From NCBI GenBank assembly GCA_035547915.1, contig DASZTS010000023.1, positions 1 to 64,000 on the forward strand: 64,000 nt of DNA, read 5' to 3'. The translations under genes and the position numbers were made by a program. This stretch comes from DASSFG01 sp035547915 (GTDB lineage: Bacteria > Planctomycetota > Planctomycetia > Pirellulales > JAICIG01). How positions within the stretch are numbered: position 1 is the first letter of the stretch; each line of letters begins with the position of its first letter. The notes under the pieces are model-generated. The model saw nothing but the letters and a program-made list of their open reading frames with translations, was not told where the DNA came from and searched no databases. This document shows positions 33,822-44,734 of this stretch, one piece after another.

Positions 33822-34295
33822 TCAATGTTCTGTACTAAGGTCGAGACGGCCCGGTCGAGCGACCGGACGGGTATACGCGCTACGTGCTTGGCCGGCGGCA
33901 TGGGCGGCTTGAAGCCTCCGGGCCGTTTCATCGCGGTGCCGTTCTAGCTGCGTTTCGCCCTGCTTTTCTTGAACCAGCACCTCTCGCAGTAAGCGATCGG
34001 CACGTTCGATGACGTCGGCGCAACGCTGGCGCGCCGTCTCGTCGCGCCAGCGGCGCGCCTCGGGGTTTTGCCCGCGGAAGGGATCGAGCCGCTTTTCCGT
34101 TTGCTGTAGTTCGGCCAGCACATGATGTTTTGCCGACAGCGCCTGGATGAGTTGGGTCATGTCGCCCTGGTCGATGAACTCCAATTGACGCTGCCCCAAC
34201 GCATGCAATTGTTCCAGCAAGCCGAGGCGCACGCGCGCGATCTCGAACAGCACATCGGTGTCCCATAATGCCGTGCTGGAATCAGGCTTGCTCAT
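33822..34295 (-). CDS. FlgN-like flagellar chaperone
   Basis: 157 residues, mostly helical. The N-terminal part (FEIARVRLGLLEQLHALGQRQLEFIDQGDMTQLIQALSAKHHVLAEL) fits the FlgN pattern of a long helix with a D/E-GD turn and LL repeats. The C-terminal helix is Arg/Gln-rich. FlgN chaperones FlgK and FlgL to the export gate. It lies 6 bp after the TPR gene and 52 bp before the kinase gene. The family is weakly conserved, so confidence is moderate. Confidence 0.6.
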   Translation of the reverse strand: MSKPDSSTALWDTDVLFEIARVRLGLLEQLHALGQRQLEFIDQGDMTQLIQALSAKHHVLAELQQTEKRLDPFRGQNPEARRWRDETARQRCADVIERADRLLREVLVQEKQGETQLERHRDETARRLQAAHAAGQARSAYTRPVARPGRLDLSTEH

Positions 34296-34301
34296 CGTGC
34301 G

Positions 34302-36752
34302 TCACAGGGTCCCCAGGGTTTCGAACAGTCGGCCCCATTCCTGGCGGTTGTAGTTGGAGGTGTCCTCGAAGGAGACGCCATCCGACAGATGTTTGAGCGC
34401 GTACTTGGCTTGTTCGAGCGTGCTATGGGCTTCGGCCGTCTGCCCGAGTCGCCGGTAACAGGCCGCGATTTGCATGTAGGCCTGCAACACCTCGGGTCTT
34501 TGCTGGTAGCGATTCGTGACGCTCGCGTAGGCCTGGATCGCTTCCCGGTAGCGGCCGAGCTGGAACAGGATGGCGCCGCGAGAGAAAAAGCAATTACGCA
34601 GAATGGCCTCTTCCAGCGACGTGAGCGGACGCTGTTCTTGCCGCAGCAGAATACTGTTGAGTTCCTGTTCAAAGCGGGCGAGTCCGGTTTCCAACAACTG
34701 GGTCCATTCGCGACGACGGGCGAGCCGGCCCTCGGCCGTGGCTTCTTGCTGCTCCTGTCGCTCGACCTCGCGGGCGCTGCGGCGATAGCTTTCGGCGGCC
34801 AGGTAACGGGCTTCTTCGGCTTCTTCGTCCTTCGGATACCGGACGATCGCCTCGTCGAGCCGCTGCATCGCTTCGGGATAACGACCTGCTTCGTACAGCA
34901 GTCGACCGAGTGCGAACAGCGAGCGGCGCCATTCGGTGCTGGCCGGGCTGAGGGCGTCGCCGTACAGGTTGTCGAGCAGCAGTTTTTCAGCCGGCTCGGA
35001 TCGCCCCTGCTCCAAATAGGCCTGTGCCGCCAGCAGGCGCGCTTCGAAGACGGCGGCATCGCGCGCGTGAAACTCGATGCACTCCTCCAGCGCTTTGAGC
35101 GCGTCGGCCGGCTGGCCGAGAGCCAGCAGCGACTCGCCCAGTGCCAGCAAAGCTCGGGGCCTGCGCTTGCGCGACTCGGAGCTCAAATACTTGCGGAACA
35201 TGTCGACTGCCGACTTGTAGTCGTGGCCCGCCAGGTCGGCTTCGGCGGCGTCGTACAAATCGTCGGGGTATTCGCGCGCGGCGAGACGCATCTCCGCCAG
35301 ACGTCCATAGAGGAAGCCAGCTTGCCGCAACCGCTTGCGCCCTTCGGCCGCCGCGGGCACGCGGGCGTTTTCGGCCCCCGCCAGCAGGTGCCGGCCCCAT
35401 TGCGCGTTCGCCTGGGCCTGCAACTGTACGGAACGGGGAGCCGAGAAGATCGGCGCGCTGAGGCCTGCCAGCTCGATGGCTGCCTCAAATTGCTGCTGGC
35501 GCAACAATTCTTGATAGGCGTCCAAGTCGCTGGTGCGCAGATCATCCAGCGACAGCCAGCGATTCTTGAAGGGTATTTCGGCATCGACCGCGGCAAGCGT
35601 CACGCGGTAAGCGGCCATGGCATCGCCGATCCTCCGCTGGCGGCGATACCAATCGGCCGTCAAGAAACCGGCCGCGAAACCGGCGTCCGTCTCCGCCCAT
35701 CGCTGTTGAGTGCGGCGCAGCTTCGCCAGCCCAGCGTCGTCCTCACCGATTTCCAGGCATAGGCGGCCCAGCAAATAGTCCACGTCGGCCCAACTCTGCT
35801 GCACCGACGCCGTGCGGCTAGGCAGTTTTTCTAACAAGTCGATCGCTGCTCGGCACTTTTCCACCGCCGCGGCATTTGCCGCAAGCGCGCCTTCTGGAGC
35901 CAACTCTCTGGCCTCTTGCTCTAGCAGCAGGGCCCTGAGCACCGTGATTTGCGTGCGATACGCGGAATCGGCCGGCAGGGCATCAACTGTTCTGCGACAA
36001 GCGTCAAACTCATTGAGCTCGAATTCGATCCGCCCGCGCTCGACGAGCGCCTGCTGGAGAGCGTCGCTCGGCAAGTCAGCGCTGGCCAAGTACGCGCTAT
36101 TGTGTTGGAGGGCTTCGTGCAGGTGCGGCTGCGGCTCGTCGAGATAGGCTCCGGCAAGTAGGCGGTGCAATTCTGTCGCCCGGGCGGGTACCGCCGTCAA
36201 CGCCTCTTCCAAGACGCTGACGCTTTCGGCCGCCTGGCCGCTCTCGTACAAGTTTTTGCCGAGCAAGAAGAGTCCCTCGCCCTCACGTCCAGGGGGAAAG
36301 CCCAGCAGCCGGGCTTCGGTCAGATACTTAGCCGCGAGCGCTCGCAGGCGACGCTGATGCTTTCCCAGCATCTGGTCGGCCTCGTGATCGGCGACGGCGC
36401 CCAACAAAAAAGGTTTGGCTTTCAGTTCGTCGGCGGCGAGGGGCTGTTCGGCACCCCAATCGCGCACGAGTTCTGCGACCTGGTCGTAGTCTTTGCGGTC
36501 GAGAGCCGCAAACGCCTGATCGAGGATTGGCTGCGGGACTTCCTTAGGCAGGCTTCGGCTGAGGGTGATCTGCACCACCACGATCGGTAGCACAGGCAAC
36601 AAGACAATGCCCGTGATGATGCCCGCTTGTAAGGGATGCCGCCATGTCCAGCGCAGCAGCCGTTTCGCCGTGAGTCCCACCGCGCCGAATCTGGCAGCCA
36701 ACGGCGACTTGGCCGGTGCATCGGGCGTTTTTGGCGATTTCGGCGATGCCAT
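34302..36752 (-). CDS. Large membrane-anchored TPR protein
   Basis: About 816 residues from the ATG at 36752 (MASPKSPKTPDAPAK); the frame is open 50 codons further without a better start. One transmembrane helix lies near residue 40-65 (LQAGIITGIVLLPVLPIVVVQITL), leaving a large soluble C-terminus. The soluble part is a long series of helical tetratricopeptide-like repeats, e.g. LRRTQQRWAETDAGFAAGF, ALLALGESLLALGQPADALK and AYMQIAACYRRLGQTAEAH. TPR proteins are protein-interaction scaffolds. It heads the flagellar regulatory series, 6 bp before the FlgN-like gene, so it may assist flagellar assembly, but that is inferred from position only. Confidence 0.75.
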   Translation of the reverse strand: MASPKSPKTPDAPAKSPLAARFGAVGLTAKRLLRWTWRHPLQAGIITGIVLLPVLPIVVVQITLSRSLPKEVPQPILDQAFAALDRKDYDQVAELVRDWGAEQPLAADELKAKPFLLGAVADHEADQMLGKHQRRLRALAAKYLTEARLLGFPPGREGEGLFLLGKNLYESGQAAESVSVLEEALTAVPARATELHRLLAGAYLDEPQPHLHEALQHNSAYLASADLPSDALQQALVERGRIEFELNEFDACRRTVDALPADSAYRTQITVLRALLLEQEARELAPEGALAANAAAVEKCRAAIDLLEKLPSRTASVQQSWADVDYLLGRLCLEIGEDDAGLAKLRRTQQRWAETDAGFAAGFLTADWYRRQRRIGDAMAAYRVTLAAVDAEIPFKNRWLSLDDLRTSDLDAYQELLRQQQFEAAIELAGLSAPIFSAPRSVQLQAQANAQWGRHLLAGAENARVPAAAEGRKRLRQAGFLYGRLAEMRLAAREYPDDLYDAAEADLAGHDYKSAVDMFRKYLSSESRKRRPRALLALGESLLALGQPADALKALEECIEFHARDAAVFEARLLAAQAYLEQGRSEPAEKLLLDNLYGDALSPASTEWRRSLFALGRLLYEAGRYPEAMQRLDEAIVRYPKDEEAEEARYLAAESYRRSAREVERQEQQEATAEGRLARRREWTQLLETGLARFEQELNSILLRQEQRPLTSLEEAILRNCFFSRGAILFQLGRYREAIQAYASVTNRYQQRPEVLQAYMQIAACYRRLGQTAEAHSTLEQAKYALKHLSDGVSFEDTSNYNRQEWGRLFETLGTL

Positions 36753-37034
36753 GCGAACGTCGATCGCCACCGAGGCGCCTAGGCCGTCCGCGGCCAGGCC
36801 GCTCGAACGGACGCGCGGGAAGCGACCAGCAACGGGTGATGGGGCAACATGATCGCGACCGCGGCCAGACGTGTCTGTGCAAGGCCGGCGCGCCGAAATC
36901 ACGGATGGGACGGGGGGTTGTATCGAAAGGTCGCCAACCTGTCAACGTCGCCGCGCAGGGAGCCCGCGCGGCAAGACCTCTATCCCGCCGGTCAGCAGAA
37001 TATCGGATGCCGCGAACGTGAACGGCCCGGGGGA

Positions 37035-38471
37035 CTAGGCAAATAGTCCTGTTACCGGCTGGCCTTTGCCGTCTTCGGTGATGTAGAAAGGTCGCTTTTC
37101 GACCATGAAACTGGCTTTGGGAGAAATCCCCAGCGCGGTTAGGATCGTGGCGTGAAGATCGGGAATCGTTACGGGGTCCTTGGTCGTGAGCAGGGGACGC
37201 TCGGGGGCCGTCTCGCCGTGCAGATAGCCGCGCTTCATTCCGCCGCCGAAGAGGAGCACCGAGCCGGAACCGGTAAAATGGCGGTGGAGTCCATAGTGGA
37301 CCATCTCCTTCATGACGTCGGTCCTCGCACGAGATTGGTCGCTGGCGGTGCTCCCCGGCACGCCTTCGATCATCATGTCGCGGCTGAACTCGCTGGCCAC
37401 GATCACCAGTGTGCGATCGAGCAGCCCGCGTGCTTCCAAATCGAGCACGAGCTGCGCGATCGGCCGGTCGATCTGCTTCTTCATCTCGACGAGCGTCGTA
37501 TGGCCGTTCTCGTGAGTGTCCCAGTGCAGGAAGGGTACATATTCGGTCGTGACCTCGATGAACCGGGCACCCGACTCGATTAGCCGGCGGGCCAGCAGGC
37601 AACCCAGCCCGAAGCGGCCGGTGTTGTATTTCTCGTAGCTCTCCTGCGGCTCTTTGGTGAGATCGAACGCATCGCGATCGGGTGAGTTCAGCAGGCGATG
37701 GGCGTTATCGATGGCCCGCAACATCGACTCCTGGTGATAGTCGCCGGCCAAACGGCCGAGCGGGCTCTGCTTGACCAGTTTGCGGAAATGTCGCTCGCGG
37801 TTGGCAAACCGTTCGGCAGTCATTCCCTTCGGTGGTTGTACGGCCGAGACGGCGTCGCTGGGGTAGGGCAGATTAAAAGGCCCAAATTCGCCCCCCAAAA
37901 AGCCGGCCGTTGTGAACGCCTTCAGCTCCTCTGCCTCGCCCACACCATCGAGCCGCTGCCCGATGTTGATGAACGCCGGCAGAGCGGGATTGCGCGGGCC
38001 GAGCAGTCTCGCGATCCACGAACCAATGTGTGGCGCGGCAACGGTCTGGGGAGGGATGTAGCCGGTGTGCCAATGATACTGGTGCCGCGAATGCAGGATG
38101 TTGCCCAGATCGGCTACGACGTGCGAACGGATGAGCGTCGCCCGATCCATTACGGCGGCTACGTGCTCGAGCCCCTGCGAGATCTTGATGTGATCGACCG
38201 ACGTATCGATGGCCGGAAAGGTGCACAGGATGCGCTCGGATGGCATCCCTACTTCAAAGGGCGTATAGCGCTTGGGATCGAACGTTTCCGGGGCCGCCAT
38301 GCCTCCGGCCATCCAGAGCAGAATGCAAGCGTCGGCTTTAGCCGGCGGCCCGGAAGGGACTTCGTCGCCGAGTATTTTGCGCGGCTCATCACAGGCCAGG
38401 CTAGCCAGTGTCGCCGCGGTCATGCCTTGGACGAACTCACGGCGCGAGAGGGAAGACGAGTTGTTCTGCAT
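37035..38471 (-). CDS. DUF1501 family exported protein (Tat-type signal)
   Basis: 478 residues from the ATG at 38471 (MQNNSSSLSRREFVQGM), where SRREF starts a twin-arginine signal; the frame is open to 38624. The body matches DUF1501 proteins, a sulfatase/alkaline-phosphatase-fold family greatly expanded in planctomycetes. Landmarks are ACILLWMAGGMAAPETFDPK, LSPARHQYHWHTG-like SRHQYHWHTGYIPPQ, FIEVTTEYVPFLHWDTHENG, LVIVASEFSRD and a closing TIPDLHATILTALGI. DUF1501 genes usually pair with a DUF1549/1553 cytochrome protein; none is adjacent here. Function of the family is unknown. Confidence 0.92.
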   Translation of the reverse strand: MQNNSSSLSRREFVQGMTAATLASLACDEPRKILGDEVPSGPPAKADACILLWMAGGMAAPETFDPKRYTPFEVGMPSERILCTFPAIDTSVDHIKISQGLEHVAAVMDRATLIRSHVVADLGNILHSRHQYHWHTGYIPPQTVAAPHIGSWIARLLGPRNPALPAFINIGQRLDGVGEAEELKAFTTAGFLGGEFGPFNLPYPSDAVSAVQPPKGMTAERFANRERHFRKLVKQSPLGRLAGDYHQESMLRAIDNAHRLLNSPDRDAFDLTKEPQESYEKYNTGRFGLGCLLARRLIESGARFIEVTTEYVPFLHWDTHENGHTTLVEMKKQIDRPIAQLVLDLEARGLLDRTLVIVASEFSRDMMIEGVPGSTASDQSRARTDVMKEMVHYGLHRHFTGSGSVLLFGGGMKRGYLHGETAPERPLLTTKDPVTIPDLHATILTALGISPKASFMVEKRPFYITEDGKGQPVTGLFA

Positions 38472-38641
38472 AGGAGCGTACCGTGTTTGACCCGCAATGC
38501 GTGAGACCAATGAACAACCCGCACGGGAAGCCATCTGGAGATCGTCGGGGCTTCCAGGATCATACTCCGCCGCGGCCTCCATTTGAACGGCGCGTCGGCC
38601 AGACTCGCGAACGCGGCGTCGCATCGAGTGTGCCCGCCCGC

Positions 38642-38647
38642 TACAAT
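38642..38647 (+). promoter_or_regulatory. Candidate -10 element of the glycogen phosphorylase gene
   Basis: TACAAT about 37 bp upstream of the ATG at 38685. The corresponding -35 region (TCGCAT) is weak. Confidence 0.35.
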
Positions 38648-38684
38648 CGGCGATCTCGGGTCACCCCTTCCGCCCGGTGCCGCC

Positions 38685-41123
<2,439 letters not shown>

Positions 41124-41150
41124 CGAACGCGACTCGCCGATCTGCATCCG

Positions 41151-42515
41151 TCAGAATTCGGGCACTTTCCGTCCGGCTTGCCGCGCAAGCTCGCGGACTC
41201 GGGCCACCACTACGTCTTGGGCCGAGGGAGCGAAATATCCGGCGCTTCCTGCATACAGGCCGCGGGTTTCGTATCCGCCTTCCTCCAGCACGCGCGCCGA
41301 GGGGAGGTAACCGAACACATCGTTCGAATAGGCAATGACCCAGAGTTGGTTCGGACCGAGCGCCTTTTCGAGCAGCAGGAGGTAGTCGATCACAACCTCG
41401 CCGGATAGGGCCACGAGCGTCAGATCATCGCCAAGCTGCCACACGGTGAAAGGGCATGAGTACTCGGCGGGTGGCGTCTCGCCTTTATCCAAGAGCGCGA
41501 GCATCGCTTGGGCGCCCAGCGGATGATACCGGGTTTTGCCAGCGGCTCGGCGCTCCAGTTCATCCCGAGACGGTATCGGTTCCAAGGGCAATGCGACATC
41601 CGCATAAGCGATTCGCAATGGGCCGCCCAACGGGCGCAGTTTTGTATCAAGCACGCGGCAGACTTCTTTTCCCAGCGTCGAGCCGTGCTGGCGCGCCAGA
41701 TCCATCGTTCCGCGGGGGTAAGGATTAGCGTCACCAGCGCACCCGAGCATGAACATCGCCGGCACGTCCGGCAGCTTCGCTTCGACGTATTCTTGAGCGA
41801 ATCCGGCATAGTCGCCGCAGAGGCGGTAATTCTCACCTCCAAGCGTGGTGTTGTGCGTGCCTGCGCCAAATAGCACCGCGCGAAGTCGGTCCTCGGGCGA
41901 ATCGACGCGCAGGACCGGTACACTGCGATCGGTCGGCCCTCGTGCGTTGACACCGAGGATGACCCCCGTGGGACGGAATTCGCGGCGATTCATCGGAAAA
42001 TCGACGACCCCTTCTCCGACCGAGAGCCGCCCCGGTTTTAAATCGCTCAGCGATCGGACCACGAGATCGACGATCTGATCTTGCAGGCGGTAGGTGTATT
42101 CGACGGTGCGCAGGGCTTCGGCATCGTCGCTCGTGGGAGTCACCGCCAATGCTGGTCCGGCATGCGTGTGCGACGAATTGAGCAGAATCTGCTCTCGCTT
42201 CAGACCGGTCAGCTCGCCGATACGTCGGCAGATTCCGTCGGCCACGGCCGCGGTAAAGCCGATCAGGTCGGACGTCACAAGCACCGCCCGGTAACCGGCC
42301 GAGTCTTCCAGGGCCAGCGCCTTGGCATAGAGGTCGGATTCGACCTGCTCAAACGGCTTGGTGCGGGCCGCGTAGCCGGCCATCGGAACAGGCCGTTCGG
42401 GTGTGATCTTCGCGCGGGCCAGTCCGATTTTCCATTCGGGTTCGGCGGCCGTCAGACCGCAGGCGTTTGTTAAAAACAGGCAGACGGCGGCGAAATGTAC
42501 GAGCAGTCGCGGCAT
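41151..42515 (-). CDS. Neutral/alkaline ceramidase-like exported protein
   Basis: 454 residues with a signal peptide (about 1-24, ending LTAAEP). The protein shows the neutral ceramidase N-terminal pattern: KIGLARAKITPERPVPMAGYAAR, the His motif NSSHTHAGPA (His116, His118) and FGAGTHNTTLGGENYRLCGDYAGFAQ. The later GCAGDANPYPRG aligns with the ceramidase active-site loop (GDVSPN type), but the serine is missing. True ceramidase activity is therefore doubtful. The C-terminal part (GPNQLWVIAYSNDVFGYLPSARVLEEGGYE) is common to the planctomycete branch. It may be a hydrolase for another amide or ester. It ends 27 bp from glgP. Confidence 0.82.
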   Translation of the reverse strand: MPRLLVHFAAVCLFLTNACGLTAAEPEWKIGLARAKITPERPVPMAGYAARTKPFEQVESDLYAKALALEDSAGYRAVLVTSDLIGFTAAVADGICRRIGELTGLKREQILLNSSHTHAGPALAVTPTSDDAEALRTVEYTYRLQDQIVDLVVRSLSDLKPGRLSVGEGVVDFPMNRREFRPTGVILGVNARGPTDRSVPVLRVDSPEDRLRAVLFGAGTHNTTLGGENYRLCGDYAGFAQEYVEAKLPDVPAMFMLGCAGDANPYPRGTMDLARQHGSTLGKEVCRVLDTKLRPLGGPLRIAYADVALPLEPIPSRDELERRAAGKTRYHPLGAQAMLALLDKGETPPAEYSCPFTVWQLGDDLTLVALSGEVVIDYLLLLEKALGPNQLWVIAYSNDVFGYLPSARVLEEGGYETRGLYAGSAGYFAPSAQDVVVARVRELARQAGRKVPEF

Positions 42516-42672
42516 GGTGCATCAACTACGGGCAAGAGACCAGCCGGCGCTGAGGAACGGCTCGGCTTTCGCACCATTATGGTCGATCTTGCGGCCGCTG
42601 ATAGATGCAGGCCCCGAACAGTCGGCGAGACGGCTCTATAACGTGGGGTGATCGCATCCGGTTGGATGTATC

Positions 42673-42766
42673 AAAAACGAGTGGCTGTTGGCTGGAAATT
42701 GGCGACGTGCCGCAATGGCGATGGCGCAGGCCAGTCGTCACCAATTCCCAATCAACAGCCACTCGC
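42673..42766 (-). terminator. Long imperfect hairpin with T-run after the conserved hypothetical gene
   Basis: Inverted arms of about 25 bp (CGAGTGGCTGTTG at 42674 onward against CAACAGCCACTCG ending at 42765) extend inward with few mismatches toward a small central loop. On the minus strand the second arm is followed by TTTTT, as in an intrinsic terminator. It lies immediately after the stop of the gene ending at 42777. The arms are far longer than needed for termination, so it may also be a dispersed repeat. Confidence 0.6.
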
Positions 42767-42776
42767 GGTCAGTTCT

Positions 42777-43475
42777 TTACCAACCGCCGAAGGAGTCCAT
42801 GCCCAGCCGCATCTTCAGCTCTTCGAACTGCTGGTAGCATTGATCACTCGAGGAGTGAACATGCTCGGCCTCGGTAATGAACTTCATCTGATCGTCGCAG
42901 CTCACGCCGCGCCGTGAGAAAATCTCCTCGAACTCTCCCAGGTTCTCGCCGTACACGATCAGCAATTTGTGTTCGTCGAATTGAACTTCTTGGGGAATGC
43001 CTGGGTTGAGCACCGCGATGCCGGTGCAGCCGTCGTTCAATAATAGATCTTCGTACTCGTAGAGGATGCTCTTGAGCACGGGCATATCGATATGTTCGCG
43101 GTACAGGTCGACGTGCCCCCGATTCTGACGGTTGTGGCTCGTCTCCAGCACCACGTCGACCTCGGAACCAAGCGGGTCGAGCAGCTCCATAAAGACTTCG
43201 AACAAATCCGCACTCGAAGCGGCGCCCATCAACACGGGCACGCTGGTGTGCGATTGTTCGTCGTGGTAAACGTCGTGGCGATACCCCTGGCAGGGAACGA
43301 CCTGTAAGTCGTACGAGGGGCGGACAGCGTCGGTCAGCATAAAGCTGCCGTAGCGGCACACGCCCAGGTGCGCTTCCAGTTCCTCTTCGCTCAAACGCTC
43401 AAAGCTGCTCGCCGTGCCCGTCGGAGCCGCGCCATCGCGAAATACATTGCGAAAAAACTTTTTCAGAAAGCCCAT
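42777..43475 (-). CDS. Conserved hypothetical protein (planctomycete type)
   Basis: 232 residues from the ATG at 43475 (MGFLKKFFRNVFRDG), chosen because the upstream codons look non-coding. No signal peptide and no membrane helix. The sequence is acidic, with SYDLQVVPCQGYRHDVYHDEQSHTSVPVLMGAASS, GSEVDVVLETSHNRQNRGHVDLYREHIDMPVLKSILYEYEDLLLNDGCTG-type text and a C-terminal EAEHVHSSSDQCYQQFEELKMRLG. I recognise no enzyme motif. It stands alone, with an apparent terminator downstream and 634 bp of non-coding sequence upstream. The function is unknown. Confidence 0.75.
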   Translation of the reverse strand: MGFLKKFFRNVFRDGAAPTGTASSFERLSEEELEAHLGVCRYGSFMLTDAVRPSYDLQVVPCQGYRHDVYHDEQSHTSVPVLMGAASSADLFEVFMELLDPLGSEVDVVLETSHNRQNRGHVDLYREHIDMPVLKSILYEYEDLLLNDGCTGIAVLNPGIPQEVQFDEHKLLIVYGENLGEFEEIFSRRGVSCDDQMKFITEAEHVHSSSDQCYQQFEELKMRLGMDSFGGW

Positions 43476-44109
43476 GTAAGCCCAGTGCCTCTTCGTGGTC
43501 TTGGCCCCTGTCCTGCGGCGCTTTTGCCCCTGCGCCGCGGCCACGACTTTACGTTACGTCACAAAATGCAAGGTTTCGATCTAACCGGCGACAGACTCGC
43601 ATCGGGCGGGAGGCACGTCGGCCGGCCGCGCCCGCAAGGACGGAACCGTCGGCTTTTCCGCTTCATTCGGACCGGAGCGACGTTGCGTCGGTCGTCGGCC
43701 CGGCGGAGCGAATCAGCCACAGAACTAGTCTAGCACTCACCTGCTTCCGGCGCGTCGATAGGTGGCATTCCGGCCCGCGATTTCCCGTCATCGACAGCGA
43801 AACTCGGTGGGTCGCGCAAACTTCTCCGTCGCGCGACTCGTCCCGAACGTTGCACCACGACAAATCGTCAGCCGTCGACAAAAAAAGGGACGTCCTCCGG
43901 CGCATCGTTGTGCCCGCTGGAGGACGTCCCGTCCTACACCTTGCTACGTGGGAGGCCGAAGGAGCGTTCGGCCGTGTTTTCCGAATGGCGACAGCACTCC
44001 TTGACACGGCTGACAAGACCCAGAAGTCGGAGCGGCTGTGGGCGGAAAATCAGCTCTAAAAGGCCGATGTCTTGGGATATCGATCCCGGTTTTATCAGTT
44101 GCTCTTAAC
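43476..44109. other. Intergenic region, 634 bp, terminator only
   Basis: No credible gene: the open frames are short, lack ribosome-binding sites and have unusual composition. The stretch contains the strong minus-strand terminator at 43879-43930, which ends the lipid operon. The promoter of the 43475 gene should lie in 43476-43800 but I see no clear -35/-10 pair. Confidence 0.6.
43879..43930 (-). terminator. Strong Rho-independent terminator of the lipid operon
   Basis: GGGACGTCCTCC (43887-43898) and GGAGGACGTCCC (43919-43930) form a 12-bp perfect stem that extends inward by up to four more pairs. On the minus strand it is followed by a run of seven Ts (43880-43886). It lies about 180 bp after the last gene of the operon (stop at 44110). 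Confidence 0.9.
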
Positions 44110-44733
44110 TTAAAGGTCGCTACGTTCCGGCAACGGATTCTTGGGCCGGCCGACGCCCGAGAAGTCGGGACCGTCTTTTTTCCAAGTTTGGTAGCGATCG
44201 GCCCACTGATCGGTTGCGAGCCGGCGAGCCAAATCGGCGTGGCCGGTGAGCGTGAACGCGGCCTGCACATCGAGCACCTCCCGCCATGTGAGTTGGCGCG
44301 GCGCCGCTGCGGCACTCAATGTCTCCAGATAGCCGGCTATGGAGGCAATCTCATCCGACGGTTCCTGTTTCGCGCGCCAGCTCCAATAGTGGGCCCAATC
44401 GTGCAAGAGTTGGGGCCGCCACGAGAACTCTTGTGAAAAGGCACGGCGCAACGCTTCGCTCGACGCCGGGTCGCTCACGTACATGGCGAGGTAGCGGTCG
44501 AACGAGGGATTACCGGTGCGCCAACCCGACGTCAGTTCGCGGATCGAATCGTCGCCGTCGGAACGTGTTTCGATAGCGGCGATTTCGCGCTTCGCCTGTT
44601 CGAACGTTGCGGCCCGCCCCACATGGAAGCGGGCGAGTTGCGAATCGAGCGAAGCCCGATGAAGATGCCATGCGAGAGCCGCGAGGCCGACGGCCCCGAT
44701 CGCCAGAGCGGCGCCCAGGAGCAACCGCCGCAT
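44110..44733 (-). CDS. Hypothetical protein at the end of the lipid operon
   Basis: 207 residues with one N-terminal membrane helix (LLLGAALAIGAVGLAALAWHLH), the rest probably outside the membrane or cytoplasmic. The soluble part is helical and Trp-rich (FSQEFSWRPQLLHDWAHYWSWRAKQEPSDEIASIAGYLETL). No known motif. The gene starts 1 bp after the ketosynthase stop, so it is part of the same operon, and it ends before a strong terminator. A role with the acyl-chain machinery is inferred from this position only. Confidence 0.7.
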   Translation of the reverse strand: MRRLLLGAALAIGAVGLAALAWHLHRASLDSQLARFHVGRAATFEQAKREIAAIETRSDGDDSIRELTSGWRTGNPSFDRYLAMYVSDPASSEALRRAFSQEFSWRPQLLHDWAHYWSWRAKQEPSDEIASIAGYLETLSAAAAPRQLTWREVLDVQAAFTLTGHADLARRLATDQWADRYQTWKKDGPDFSGVGRPKNPLPERSDL

Positions 44734-44734
44734 G

